This document shows, in pieces, positions 55,763 through 64,000 of a stretch of DNA of 64,000 bases (its first letter is position 1; each line of letters begins with the position of its first letter). The DNA is from Alcanivorax sp. 24 (GTDB lineage: Bacteria; Pseudomonadota; Gammaproteobacteria; Pseudomonadales; Alcanivoracaceae): positions 62,001 through 126,000 of the forward strand of contig NZ_SNUA01000013.1 of the NCBI RefSeq assembly GCF_004360225.1. Direction: 5' to 3'. A program made the translations under genes and the position numbers. Under the pieces are notes generated by a model. That model ran no database searches, was not told the DNA's origin, and saw only the letters and a program-made list of their open reading frames with translations.

Positions 55763-58700
55763 ATGAACATGCGTATCGTATTGGCGCTGTGCGGCGCCGC
55801 GTTATTGAGCGCCTGTGGCGGCGGTGGCGGCAGCAGTCAGTCCGTGGACTTCAGTCCCTGGGAACAGATCACGCTGTATTACAGCTACCCCTATAACGCC
55901 CAGACCGGTGTGTCCCCGAACGCGCCGCTGGTACTGGCGTTTTCCGACGCCGTGCCGCAATTGAACGCGGACCAGTTCTCCCTGCGGGGCCCGGATGGCG
56001 CCGTCGAGCTGACGCTGGAACAGGTCAACGGCGACAAGAGCGTGGTGCTGACGCCGGCCGTGCCGCTGGCGGTGAACAGCGAATACACCCTGACCCTGAA
56101 CGGGATCGGCGAGGAGGGCGATAAGGCCCTGCTGCCCGGCGGCCAACTGGTCTTCATCACCCGACCGGCTTTGGAAGGGGCAAAGGAAGAGCGCAGTAGC
56201 GCGGCGGCTTTCCAGATGGAACGCATCATCCCCAATGGTGACGATCTGCCGTTCCTGGATTTCTCCTCGGTGCAACTGACCCTGTCCCAGCCCATCGACC
56301 CCACCACGGTGAAGTACGGGGAGACCGTGCGTCTGACCCAGGGTGGCGAACTGATACCGGCCACGGTGTTGACCAGTGGCCGCTTCCTGACCGTGGACCC
56401 CGCCGACAGCGAGGACGCCGACGGCAACCCGGTGGACGCCCTGAAAGCCGGTGAGAAAGTCACCCTGGAAGTGACCAGCGACGTGAAAAGTCTGTTCGGT
56501 GAATCGCTGACCGCCATCAATCGCAGCTTCACCCCGCTGGACACCAAGCCCCGCTCGGTGATGGTGCAGGAAGCCGCTCAGGCGGGCGATCCCGCGGCCG
56601 GCTGTCTGGCGGACGGCACCACCCGATCGCCGCTCAACAATGAGAGCATCAACTGCGTGCCGGTGAAGTCGAACCTGCTGGGTGACACCACCGTCTCCAT
56701 GCTCTCCGGCGATGTTTTCGCCGAACTGGCGTTCGCCCCCAACTTCCCCGATACCACACCACTGCGCCTGCCGCGTGGCTCGCTGCTGAACGGTGAGCCT
56801 TTGGACGTGCTGATCGGCGGCCAGGTGCCGGCCGGTTTCGATTCCGGTGACGTCACCGTGACCATCCTTTCGGATGCCAATGGGTACTTGATGAACGCCC
56901 CTTACAGCACGGACCCCAATGCGCCCCGGCGCCTGGTGCTGACCATGGACGTGGCGTTCGATACCGCCGACTCCCGCGCCAACGGCGCCTTCAACCAGGA
57001 CCTGATGCAAGTGGAACTGGTGGGCACCGCCATCGTCGAGGGCGACCGCCTGGTGGTCGATGCCATCGGCGTGGTGGAGCCGCGCGTGCTGGGTGTGGAA
57101 AACGCCTACGGCGTGCTCAGCTTCCACATGGAGTCCTACTCCGACCAGACCATCCCGCGCGAACCGGCGCCGGATGTGGACGGACCGGTACTGAGCTCCT
57201 GGGTCCCCGGCGATCACGTCGATAAACACCGCCCCGGCGACCCGGTGATCCTGACGTTTGATCATCCGCTGGATCCACAATCCGTTGAGAAAGACGTGAG
57301 CTTGCAATTGATCGGTGCGAATACGCCGGTGGAATTCGATTACGTGGTGGACGGCTCCTCCATCGTGATCCGTCCGAAAATACCGCTGCGGCACAACACC
57401 GATTACCAAGTGCTGTTCGACGATCGTCTCACTGACGTGGCGGGCAACCCGGCGCAGCCGCAAACCCTGGATTTCCGGCTGCCGGAATACGTTGAGGGCG
57501 AGCAACAGTCTCCGGTGGTGCTCACCGCCTACCCGGGCTTCCCCTGCGTTACCGTTGACCGCAATCTGGCTGCCAACGATGCGGGCCGTTGTGCGGGTGG
57601 CCAGGACGGCAGCGGTGGAAAGGATAAACCCGAAGACGACCACCTGCCGGTATTGCCCTTGGCCGCCAACCGCCCCATCGCGGTGACCTTCTCCCAGGAA
57701 ATGAATGAACAGTCCATTCGCGACCATTTCGTTGTGGAAAGCGTGGATGATGCCGGCAATGCCTTGGACGAAGTCACGGGTAAGCTGACCTACATGGGCC
57801 GCAAGATCGTTTTCGAACCCGACCAGCCCTGGGAAGAGGGCGTGCTGTATCGATATACGCTGCCCTCCCAGGAAGGCAGCGTGGACGCCGCCAGTTGCGC
57901 GACGAACGGAATTTGTGACGTTCGTGGCCTGCCGCTGCAAACCCAATTGCTGGCGCAAAGCGCGGACGACGCCCCGGCGGCCACCGACGGCGGCCCAAGC
58001 CTGGAAATCTTCTTCCGTGGCGCGCCCAACACCACCGCGACCCTGCAGCCGCTGCGCAACCTGCCGACTTCGGATGTGAACGCGAACTTTGTTTGGGACA
58101 AAGGTGGCGACAATAGTCCAGGTGAGGTTCCGCCTTCACAGAGTGGAGAGGCGTTGCGTAACAGCGCGAATCTTGTGCCAGACGATCCCTCCGCGGAAGG
58201 GGAAATGATTGAGAGCGCCAACGTAGGGTGCGCGGTTGGAGAGGTGTGTCCGGACAATCAATTCCTTTATTTGTCGGGCAATCTGGATGTGGAAATCGTG
58301 GGTTATATGTCGGGGCCGGAAGTGAATGAAACTTATCCGCCACCTCAGCCCGTGGGCGATGAGGAAGAGGGTGAGAAAGATCCGATTCCGGAGGAGGTGC
58401 GTACAAATGGTGGTGTATTGGTTTACATCAATCCCACCATGCTGATTACTTCTGGTACCACTGTGGAAGTGGAAACCGAAGGGTTGGGAGATTTGACCAA
58501 CGTGCCTCCGGTCCCTACTGGCCCCCAATTAATGCGCATCCGCTACACCTGCGATGCTGCTACGAGTGAGGGCTGTGTGGCCCCGGATTACGGTCGCGTC
58601 AAAGGCTGGATTGTGCCGGGTGAAAGTAACCCTCGTTTTGTCACTGACCTCAGCTTGTATCTGGATGCGCCGCAATTACAACCCATCGTGGAAATACTGG

Positions 58701-58954
58701 GCACCCATAAACTTGGGCATAACCTGCACAGTAAGGCGTTAGAGTTGAAGCTGGAGGGAGATGTGACTTTCCTGGACGACGGAAGACTCCAAATCGAGCA
58801 GATCAGCCAAAATTCTCTGGATCTGGACGTGCAGCTCGATGGCAGAGTTTCGGTTCTGGGAATCATTAATATCGATGTGGAAGACCAAATCTTTCTGACT
58901 ATCCCAGAGGGCGACACCTTCCTGAACTACCTCAGCGAACCCATCAAGCAATAA
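55763..58954 (+). CDS. Large Ig-like domain lipoprotein, copy 2
   Basis: 1063 residues with lipobox L-L-S-A-C (Cys18) and a Gly/Ser linker. It is colinear with copy 1 over most of its length (for example E-L-A-F-A-P-N-F-P-D-T-T-P-L-R, V-L-I-G-G-Q-V-P-A-G-F-D-S-G, Y-P-G-F-P-C and Q-P-W-E-E-G-V-L-Y-R-Y-T-L), with Ig-like Big_5 domains and conserved cysteine pairs. From about 58080 the coding sequence turns markedly less GC-rich, and similarity to copy 1 falls until a short related C-terminus. The last 290 residues may therefore have come by recombination. It is probably an outer-membrane lipoprotein cooperating with a FadL-type channel; its own channel gene is interrupted. Confidence 0.75.
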   Translation: MNMRIVLALCGAALLSACGGGGGSSQSVDFSPWEQITLYYSYPYNAQTGVSPNAPLVLAFSDAVPQLNADQFSLRGPDGAVELTLEQVNGDKSVVLTPAVPLAVNSEYTLTLNGIGEEGDKALLPGGQLVFITRPALEGAKEERSSAAAFQMERIIPNGDDLPFLDFSSVQLTLSQPIDPTTVKYGETVRLTQGGELIPATVLTSGRFLTVDPADSEDADGNPVDALKAGEKVTLEVTSDVKSLFGESLTAINRSFTPLDTKPRSVMVQEAAQAGDPAAGCLADGTTRSPLNNESINCVPVKSNLLGDTTVSMLSGDVFAELAFAPNFPDTTPLRLPRGSLLNGEPLDVLIGGQVPAGFDSGDVTVTILSDANGYLMNAPYSTDPNAPRRLVLTMDVAFDTADSRANGAFNQDLMQVELVGTAIVEGDRLVVDAIGVVEPRVLGVENAYGVLSFHMESYSDQTIPREPAPDVDGPVLSSWVPGDHVDKHRPGDPVILTFDHPLDPQSVEKDVSLQLIGANTPVEFDYVVDGSSIVIRPKIPLRHNTDYQVLFDDRLTDVAGNPAQPQTLDFRLPEYVEGEQQSPVVLTAYPGFPCVTVDRNLAANDAGRCAGGQDGSGGKDKPEDDHLPVLPLAANRPIAVTFSQEMNEQSIRDHFVVESVDDAGNALDEVTGKLTYMGRKIVFEPDQPWEEGVLYRYTLPSQEGSVDAASCATNGICDVRGLPLQTQLLAQSADDAPAATDGGPSLEIFFRGAPNTTATLQPLRNLPTSDVNANFVWDKGGDNSPGEVPPSQSGEALRNSANLVPDDPSAEGEMIESANVGCAVGEVCPDNQFLYLSGNLDVEIVGYMSGPEVNETYPPPQPVGDEEEGEKDPIPEEVRTNGGVLVYINPTMLITSGTTVEVETEGLGDLTNVPPVPTGPQLMRIRYTCDAATSEGCVAPDYGRVKGWIVPGESNPRFVTDLSLYLDAPQLQPIVEILGTHKLGHNLHSKALELKLEGDVTFLDDGRLQIEQISQNSLDLDVQLDGRVSVLGIINIDVEDQIFLTIPEGDTFLNYLSEPIKQ

Positions 58955-58988
58955 CCCTTCCTTTGTGCATTACTTCTGTGCACCCTCC

Positions 58989-59014
58989 GCCGGCCCCTCG
59001 GGGCCGGCTTTTTT
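58989..59014 (+). terminator. Rho-independent terminator after lipoprotein copy 2
   Basis: GCCGGCCC stem with its complement GGGCCGGC followed by TTTTTT. Confidence 0.9.
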
Positions 59015-59052
59015 ATGCCCCCGAGCCATCCATTCGAGACTCCTGTCTGTCC

Positions 59053-59085
59053 GAAGCCGCTGTGGGAGCGGGCTTGCCCGCGAAT
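59053..59085. repeat. REP half-unit
   Basis: GAAGCCGCTGTGGGAGCGGG then CTTGCCCGCGAAT: one arm of the REP family without its partner, upstream of gcvT. No glycine-riboswitch core was recognised in the rest of the 58955-59212 gap. Confidence 0.7.
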
Positions 59086-59212
59086 GGCCGTTACTCCCAG
59101 CCACCGGAAAGCTCTCGATAGCTCAAAAAACAACCACCCCCGGGCGCTGCCGTCCTAGGCGTTCCCGGCCAGGTTCGTTATCCTTCACTTTCCCTTACTG
59201 AGTGGCTTCAAC

Positions 59213-60307
59213 ATGGGTCATCGCACACCGCTTTATGACGAACACGTCGCCGCCGGCGGCAAAATGGTGGATTTCGGCGGCTGGGACATGCCCATCCACT
59301 ACGGCTCCCAGATTGAGGAGCACCACGCCGTGCGCCAGGACGCCGGCATGTTCGACGTCTCCCACATGACCGTGGTGGACGTCTCCGGCACCGGCGCCCG
59401 TGATTACCTGCGCCGCCTGCTCGCCAACGACGTCGACAGCATCGAGACCGGCCGCGCCCTGTACTCCGGCATGCTCAACGAAGGCGGCGGCGTGATCGAC
59501 GATTTGATCGTCTACAAGGGCGACAAGGATTACCGGCTGGTGGTAAATTGCGCCACCCGCGACACCGACTTGGAATGGATGGAGCAGCAGGCCGGCGGCT
59601 TCGCCGTGGACATCCGCGAGCGCCCGGAACTGGCCATGATCGCCGTCCAGGGCCCGCGGGCCCGCGCCCAACTGGCCGCCCTGCTGGACGGCGAGCGCCA
59701 TGACGCGGTGGAAAACCTGCCCGCGTTCGCCTTCGCCGATTGCGGGGACTGGACGATTGCCGGCACCGGCTATACTGGCGAGGATGGCGTGGAAATCATC
59801 CTGCCCGGCCATCACGCGGTGGCGCTGTGGAAACAACTGGCGGACGCCGGCGTGCGTCCGGCCGGCCTCGGCGCCCGGGACACCCTGCGTCTGGAAGCGG
59901 GCATGAACCTCTACGGCAACGACATGGACGGCACCGTCTCGCCGCTGGAAGCCGCCATGGGCTGGACCGTGAAGTTCAACGAAGGCCGTGATTTCATCGG
60001 CCGGGACGCGCTGGAGCGCCAGAAGGAAAAAGGCCACCACCGGCTGGTGGGTCTGGTGCTGGAAGGCAAGGGTGTGCTGCGCGCCCACCAGAAAGTCATC
60101 ACCGGGGACGGCGAAGGAGCGGAGTTCGAGGGTGAAATCACCAGCGGTACTTTCTCGCCGACCCTGGGCAAATCCATTGCCCTGGCCCGGGTGCCCGCCG
60201 GCACCAAAGGCCAGGTGCAGGTGGAGATTCGCAAGAAGCACCTGCCCGCGCAGGTGGTACGGCCGCCGTTCGTGCGCAACGGCAAAACGGTGTACAAACC
60301 GCTATAG
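59213..60307 (+). CDS. gcvT: Glycine cleavage system T protein (aminomethyltransferase)
   Basis: 364 residues, the same as E. coli GcvT. It opens [10 protein letters not shown] and has the folate-site [16 protein letters not shown], and the C-terminal barrel with A-R-V-P. It transfers the aminomethyl carbon from the H protein lipoyl arm to tetrahydrofolate and releases ammonia. It is the first gene of gcvT-gcvH-gcvPA-gcvPB. No clear Shine-Dalgarno sequence precedes the ATG. Confidence 0.96.
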   Translation: MGHRTPLYDEHVAAGGKMVDFGGWDMPIHYGSQIEEHHAVRQDAGMFDVSHMTVVDVSGTGARDYLRRLLANDVDSIETGRALYSGMLNEGGGVIDDLIVYKGDKDYRLVVNCATRDTDLEWMEQQAGGFAVDIRERPELAMIAVQGPRARAQLAALLDGERHDAVENLPAFAFADCGDWTIAGTGYTGEDGVEIILPGHHAVALWKQLADAGVRPAGLGARDTLRLEAGMNLYGNDMDGTVSPLEAAMGWTVKFNEGRDFIGRDALERQKEKGHHRLVGLVLEGKGVLRAHQKVITGDGEGAEFEGEITSGTFSPTLGKSIALARVPAGTKGQVQVEIRKKHLPAQVVRPPFVRNGKTVYKPL

Positions 60308-60348
60308 CCGCGTTGTCACGCCTCACGTTTGCAGCATCGCCCTTGTTG

Positions 60349-60385
60349 GCGTGCCGGCGTGAAGCGTGTTGCGTGTAAGCGTTTT
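60349..60385. repeat. GC-rich interspersed repeat between gcvT and gcvH
   Basis: GGCGTGCCGGCGTGAAGCGT followed by GTTGCGTGTAAGCG, ending 17 bases before the gcvH start. It is the same family as in the formaldehyde, SAM-cycle and glycolytic operons. Confidence 0.72.
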
Positions 60386-60402
60386 TTAACAGGAGACATA
60401 CA

Positions 60403-60789
60403 ATGAGCGAGATTCCTGCCGAGTTGCGCTATCGCACCAGCCACGAATGGGTACGCGTGGAAGACGACGTGGCCGTGGTGGGCATCACCGACCACGCCCA
60501 GGACGCCATGGGCGATCTGGTCTATGTGGAACTGCCGGAAGTGGGCCAGGTGCTGGCCACCGGGGAAGAAGCCGGCGTGGTGGAATCGGTGAAAGCCGCC
60601 TCCGACATTTACGCCCCGGTATCCGGTGAAGTCGTGGCCATCAACGACGCCCTGGAAGACGAGCCCGAGCTGGTCAACCAGGAAGCCTTCGGCAACGGCT
60701 GGCTGTTCAAGATCAAAATGGCCGACCCCGGCGAGCTCAAGGAAATGCTCACCGCCGACCAATACCAGGAACAGCTCGACAGCGAGTAA
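60403..60789 (+). CDS. gcvH: Glycine cleavage system H protein
   Basis: 128 residues, the usual length. The lipoylated lysine sits in [12 protein letters not shown], and Y-R-T-S-H-E-W-V is the N-terminal signature. It shuttles the aminomethyl group between P and T proteins. AGGAG lies before the ATG. Confidence 0.97.
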   Translation: MSEIPAELRYRTSHEWVRVEDDVAVVGITDHAQDAMGDLVYVELPEVGQVLATGEEAGVVESVKAASDIYAPVSGEVVAINDALEDEPELVNQEAFGNGWLFKIKMADPGELKEMLTADQYQEQLDSE

Positions 60790-60796
60790 CCCTGGT

Positions 60797-60848
60797 CTGT
60801 GGGAGCTGGCTTGCCGGCGATTATTCGCGGGCAAGCCGGCTCCCACAC
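60797..60848. repeat. REP-type palindrome between gcvH and gcvPA
   Basis: CTGTGGGAGCTGGCTTGCCG then ATTCGCGGGCAAGCCGGC and TCCCACA form a full inverted pair in the 99-bp gap. Confidence 0.78.
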
Positions 60849-60888
60849 ATGTTCAACCCCCGCCAACACCCACCCGGTAACGCCAACC

Positions 60889-62247
60889 ATGCCCTACATC
60901 CCCCATACCCCGGACGATGTCTCCGCCATGCTCGACGCCATCGGCGCCGAACGCATCGAGGACCTGTTCGATGAAATTCCCGCTCACCTGAAAGCCGGCA
61001 GCAGCCTTGACGCCCTGCCCGAAGGCCGTGGCGAGATGGAAGTGACCCGGCTGATGGCCGAGCGCGCCGAACAGGACCGCTACGCCCTGAGTTTCCTCGG
61101 CGGCGGTGCCTACCAGCACCACATCCCGGCGGCGGTATGGGAAATCGCCACCCGTGGGGAATTCTACACCGCCTACACCCCGTACCAGGCGGAAGCCAGC
61201 CAGGGCACCCTGCAGGTGATCTACGAATACCAGACCCTGATCGCCCGGCTCACCGGCATGGACGTGGCCAACGCCTCGGTCTACGACGGCGCCTCCGGCC
61301 TCGCCGAAGCGGTGCTCATGGCCCTGCGCGCCAACCGCAAATCCAAGAGCAACCGGGTGCTGGTGCCGGAAGCCCTGAACCCGCGCTACCGCAGCGCCTG
61401 CGACGCCATTGTCCGTAACCAGGACGTGGCCCTGGACACCGTGCCGTTCTGCGGTCAGGCCGGCCAGACCCTGACGGACAGCCTGAGCAAATACGAGGGC
61501 GAGGACTACGCCGCCCTGGTGATCAGCCAGCCCAACTACTTCGGTAGCCTGGAAGACGTGGACGCCCTCACCAACTGGGCCCACGCCAACGGCATGCTGG
61601 TGATCGCCGTGGTCAACCCGACCTCTCTGGCTCTGCTCACGCCTCCCGGCGAGTGGGGCTCTGAAGGCGCCGACATCGTCGTCGGCGAAGGCCAACCTCT
61701 GGGCATCCCGCTCAGCTCCGGCGGCCCTTACTTCGGCTTCATGGCCTGCAAACAGAAGCACGTGCGGCAAATGCCCGGCCGTATCATCGGCCGCACCGTG
61801 GACCTGGAAGGCAAGCAGGGTTTCACCCTCACTCTGCAAGCCCGTGAGCAGCACATCCGCCGCTCCAAGGCCACCAGTAACATCTGCACCAACCAGGGCC
61901 TGGCGATGACCGCCGCCACCATCTATATGTCCCTGATCGGCCCGGACGGCCTGGCCAGCGTCGCCGGCCACTGCCATGCCAACACCCAGAAACTGGCGGA
62001 CAAACTCACCGCCATCGATGGCGTCGAGCGCGCCTTCACCGCGCCTACCTTCCACGAAGTGGTGCTGTTCCTGCCCCAGGACGCGGACACCGTGCTCGCC
62101 CGTCTCGCGGAAAAAGACATCCTCGGCGGCCTCGGCCTGGCCAAGGATTACGGCATGAAGAACGCGATCTTGGTGAACGCCACCGAAGTACACACCGAGG
62201 GCGACCTCGATCTGTTCGTGGCCGCTATGAAAGAGGTGCTGGCATGA
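60889..62247 (+). CDS. gcvPA: Glycine dehydrogenase (decarboxylating) subunit 1
   Basis: 452 residues starting [15 protein letters not shown]; the longer frame through the REP was rejected. It has the GcvPA pattern [12 protein letters not shown] near residue 65, [18 protein letters not shown], and S-N-I-C-T-N-Q near the C-terminus. It is the N-terminal half of a split P protein; the PLP lysine is on subunit 2. Its stop overlaps the gcvPB start by four bases. Confidence 0.95.
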   Translation: MPYIPHTPDDVSAMLDAIGAERIEDLFDEIPAHLKAGSSLDALPEGRGEMEVTRLMAERAEQDRYALSFLGGGAYQHHIPAAVWEIATRGEFYTAYTPYQAEASQGTLQVIYEYQTLIARLTGMDVANASVYDGASGLAEAVLMALRANRKSKSNRVLVPEALNPRYRSACDAIVRNQDVALDTVPFCGQAGQTLTDSLSKYEGEDYAALVISQPNYFGSLEDVDALTNWAHANGMLVIAVVNPTSLALLTPPGEWGSEGADIVVGEGQPLGIPLSSGGPYFGFMACKQKHVRQMPGRIIGRTVDLEGKQGFTLTLQAREQHIRRSKATSNICTNQGLAMTAATIYMSLIGPDGLASVAGHCHANTQKLADKLTAIDGVERAFTAPTFHEVVLFLPQDADTVLARLAEKDILGGLGLAKDYGMKNAILVNATEVHTEGDLDLFVAAMKEVLA

Positions 62248-63716
62248 GCAACGAAACCAAATTGATCTTCCAACATTCCCGCCCTGGTCGTAGCGCCAAC
62301 GCCCAAGCGCCCAGGCCAGTGAGTGAGGGCCAACTCTCGGCGATCCCCGCCAGCCTGCGCCGCAAACAGAAACCCGGCCTGCCGGAAGTCAGCGAACTGG
62401 ACGTGGTGCGCCACTACACCAACCTCTCCAGCAAGAACTTCGCCATCGACAAGCAGTTCTACCCGCTGGGCTCCTGCACCATGAAGTACAACCCGCGCGG
62501 CGCCAACCGTGCCGCCATGCTGCCCGGCTTCCTGGCCCGCCACCCGCTGGCCCCGGCCAGCCACAGCCAGGGCTATCTGGCCTGCCTGTACGACCTGCAG
62601 AACTTCCTCAAGGAAGTCACCGGCATGAAAGGCGTTTCCCTCGCCCCCATGGCCGGCGCCCAGGGTGAATTCGCCGGCGTCGCCATGATCCGCGCCTACC
62701 ACGACGCTCGTAACGACGACGGCCGCACCGAGATCCTGATCCCGGAAGCCGCCCACGGCACCAACCCGGCCACCGCCGTCATGTGCGGCTACAAAGTCCG
62801 CGAAGTGCCCGTCGGCAAGGACGGCGACGTCGACCTGGAAGCCCTGAAACAAGCCTGCGGCCCGCAAACCGCCGGCCTGATGATGACCAACCCGTCCACC
62901 TGCGGCGTGTTCGAACGGCAAATCGAAGCCATCGCCAAAACCGTCCACGACGCCGGCGGCCTGCTCTACTACGACGGCGCCAACCTCAACGCCATCCTCG
63001 GCAAAGTGCGCCCCGGCGACATGGGCTTCGACGTCATCCACATGAACCTGCACAAAACCTTCGCCACCCCCCACGGCGGCGGCGGCCCGGGCGCCGGCCC
63101 GGTGGGCGTCTCCCAACGCCTGCTGCCGTACCTGCCCACCCCCATGGCGGGCCTGGACGAAGACTCTGGCGAATACAGCTGGATCGACACCGACACCCTG
63201 CCCACCAGCATCGGCCACCTGAGCGCCTTCATGGGCAACGCCGGCGTCCTCCTGCGTGCCTACTTCTACGCCATGGTCCTCGGCCGCGAAGGCATGATCC
63301 GCGTCGGCGAATACTCCACCCTCGCCGCCAACTACCTGCTCAAGCGTCTCCAGCACGTCGGCTACACCGCCGCCTACCCGGAACGCCGCGCCAGCCACGA
63401 GTTCATCCTCACCCTGGCCAAGGAAGCCAAGGAACTCAACGTCACCGCCATGGACGTGGCCAAGCGCCTGCTCGACTACAACCAGCACGCCCCCACCACC
63501 TACTTCCCCCTGCTGGTGCCGGAGTGTCTGCTCATCGAGCCCACCGAAACCGAAAGCAAGGAAGCCATGGACGACTTCATCGCCGCCATGGAAGCCATCC
63601 TCCACGAAGCCAAAACCGACCCGGACATGGTCAAGGAAGCGCCGTTCACCCAACCGGTGCGCCGCCTGGATGATGTCAAAGCCGCCCGGGAACTCGACCT
63701 GACCTGGAGCGAATAA
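62244..63716 (+). CDS. gcvPB: Glycine dehydrogenase (decarboxylating) subunit 2
   Basis: 490 residues with the PLP lysine in [21 protein letters not shown], and [13 protein letters not shown] near the N-terminus. With GcvPA it decarboxylates glycine and loads the H protein. The split form differs from the single-chain GcvP of E. coli and of the Pseudomonas gcvP1 locus. GC content is very high. Confidence 0.95.
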   Translation: MSNETKLIFQHSRPGRSANAQAPRPVSEGQLSAIPASLRRKQKPGLPEVSELDVVRHYTNLSSKNFAIDKQFYPLGSCTMKYNPRGANRAAMLPGFLARHPLAPASHSQGYLACLYDLQNFLKEVTGMKGVSLAPMAGAQGEFAGVAMIRAYHDARNDDGRTEILIPEAAHGTNPATAVMCGYKVREVPVGKDGDVDLEALKQACGPQTAGLMMTNPSTCGVFERQIEAIAKTVHDAGGLLYYDGANLNAILGKVRPGDMGFDVIHMNLHKTFATPHGGGGPGAGPVGVSQRLLPYLPTPMAGLDEDSGEYSWIDTDTLPTSIGHLSAFMGNAGVLLRAYFYAMVLGREGMIRVGEYSTLAANYLLKRLQHVGYTAAYPERRASHEFILTLAKEAKELNVTAMDVAKRLLDYNQHAPTTYFPLLVPECLLIEPTETESKEAMDDFIAAMEAILHEAKTDPDMVKEAPFTQPVRRLDDVKAARELDLTWSE

Positions 63717-63738
63717 CCTCGCAATAGAGCCCCTCCCC

Positions 63739-63765
63739 CTGTGGGAGCGGGCTCGCCCGCGAATT
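63739..63765. repeat. REP half-unit
   Basis: CTGTGGGAGCGGGCTCGCCC then GCGAATT, a single arm of the family, 22 bases after gcvPB. Confidence 0.65.
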
Positions 63766-63880
63766 CTTTTCCTTCATTGCCCCCCCCTTTCAAACGCTGC
63801 CTCACCTCATACCGAACCCAATCTGTCCCCTTTTGTCCTCCCGCGACACAGACACAACACGGCCCCAACGAACCTTGACT

Positions 63881-63896
63881 TGTGATGTGTGTCACG
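63881..63896. promoter_or_regulatory. Candidate CRP/Vfr-type binding site
   Basis: TGTGA-N6-TCACG, one base off the consensus palindrome TGTGA-N6-TCACA. It lies 73 bases before the start of the gene cut by the right edge, in an A/T-richer stretch. A TTGACT box directly precedes it. Confidence 0.45.
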
Positions 63897-63968
63897 TTTA
63901 TTTATTGAACGTGCGTCCCGGAACGGCGCGTTTGGGGAAATAACATCAAATAAAAAGAGTGCAGAGTC

Positions 63969-64000
63969 ATGCCTAGATTCATAATAAATCAGAATGCTCA
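63969..64000 (+). CDS. Start of an unidentified gene (truncated by window edge)
   Basis: ATG followed by nine further complete codons (M-P-R-F-I-I-N-Q-N-A) before the window ends, with AGAG upstream and a promoter-like A/T-rich region. Too short to assign a family. Confidence 0.4.
   Translation, partial: MPRFIINQNA

Noticed and set aside
55802-57958. 718-codon minus-strand frame opposite lipoprotein copy 2
   Set aside because: Antisense shadow of a GC-rich gene with an intact lipobox and a clear paralogue; composition is His/Gln/Arg-rich with no domain. The 545-codon frame at 39848-41485 is rejected for the same reason.
59015-59212. Glycine riboswitch before gcvT
   Set aside because: I looked for the tandem aptamer core sequences and saw none; the gap holds a terminator and a REP half-unit.

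Overview
The window is a chromosomal segment from a GC-rich gammaproteobacterium. The gene order fau-ssrS(6S RNA)-zapA, ygfB-pepP-ubiH-ubiI and split gcvPA/gcvPB, together with Pseudomonas-like palindromic repeats, best fits the Alcanivorax/Pseudomonas side of the class. I favour an Alcanivoracaceae member, but the genus cannot be proven from the sequence alone. No rRNA, tRNA, phage, transposase or CRISPR array was seen.

Layout. 1-2.8 kb: end of a Ca2+/Na+ antiporter, an AI-2E family permease, a lipoprotein and ppnP. 3.1-10 kb: patatin-like lipase, codB-codA, MATE pump and a secreted M20 hydrolase. 10.2-13.9 kb: glutathione-dependent formaldehyde detoxification (fghA, adhC) with a divergent LysR regulator, then a YbaK-type deacylase. 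14-19 kb (minus strand): S-adenosylmethionine cycle operon, ArsR-methyltransferase, metK, an S23-like four-helix gene, ahcY, metF. 19.5-26.3 kb: porin plus tripartite tricarboxylate transporter (tctCBA) with its two-component system. 26.3-33 kb: ZIP transporter, then tkt-epd-pgk-fba. 33.2-36.5 kb: a TetR regulator, three small exported proteins of unknown function and an alpha/beta hydrolase. 36.9-44.6 kb: rpiA and ilvA separated by a FadL-like porin plus a 1075-residue Ig-like lipoprotein. 44.6-53.2 kb: fau, 6S RNA, zapA, a TIGR02449-type protein, ygfB-pepP-ubiH-ubiI and an iron ABC binding protein and permease. 53.3-59 kb: an eight-unit 91-bp repeat array, then a second copy of the FadL-like/lipoprotein pair, whose porin gene carries an in-frame amber codon. 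59.2-63.7 kb: gcvT-gcvH-gcvPA-gcvPB.

Non-coding structure is unusually rich. Three interspersed repeat types recur: (1) REP-like palindromes with ATTCGC ends; (2) short GC-rich repeats around GCGTGTTGCGTGCAAGCG, placed again and again between genes of C1 and central-carbon operons; (3) a single 165-bp element with 33-bp terminal inverted repeats. There is also a seven-copy heptamer with an inverted counterpart.

The most interesting observations are: the duplicated FadL-like porin plus Ig-lipoprotein module inserted at two places in otherwise conserved synteny; a pair of small periplasmic proteins, each with three copies of a YxxxRxNLDSP-type motif, one driven by a promoter buried in an operator that matches the one in front of tetR; and a CodA whose substrate-discriminating Asp is Ser, which predicts 5-methylcytosine deaminase activity.
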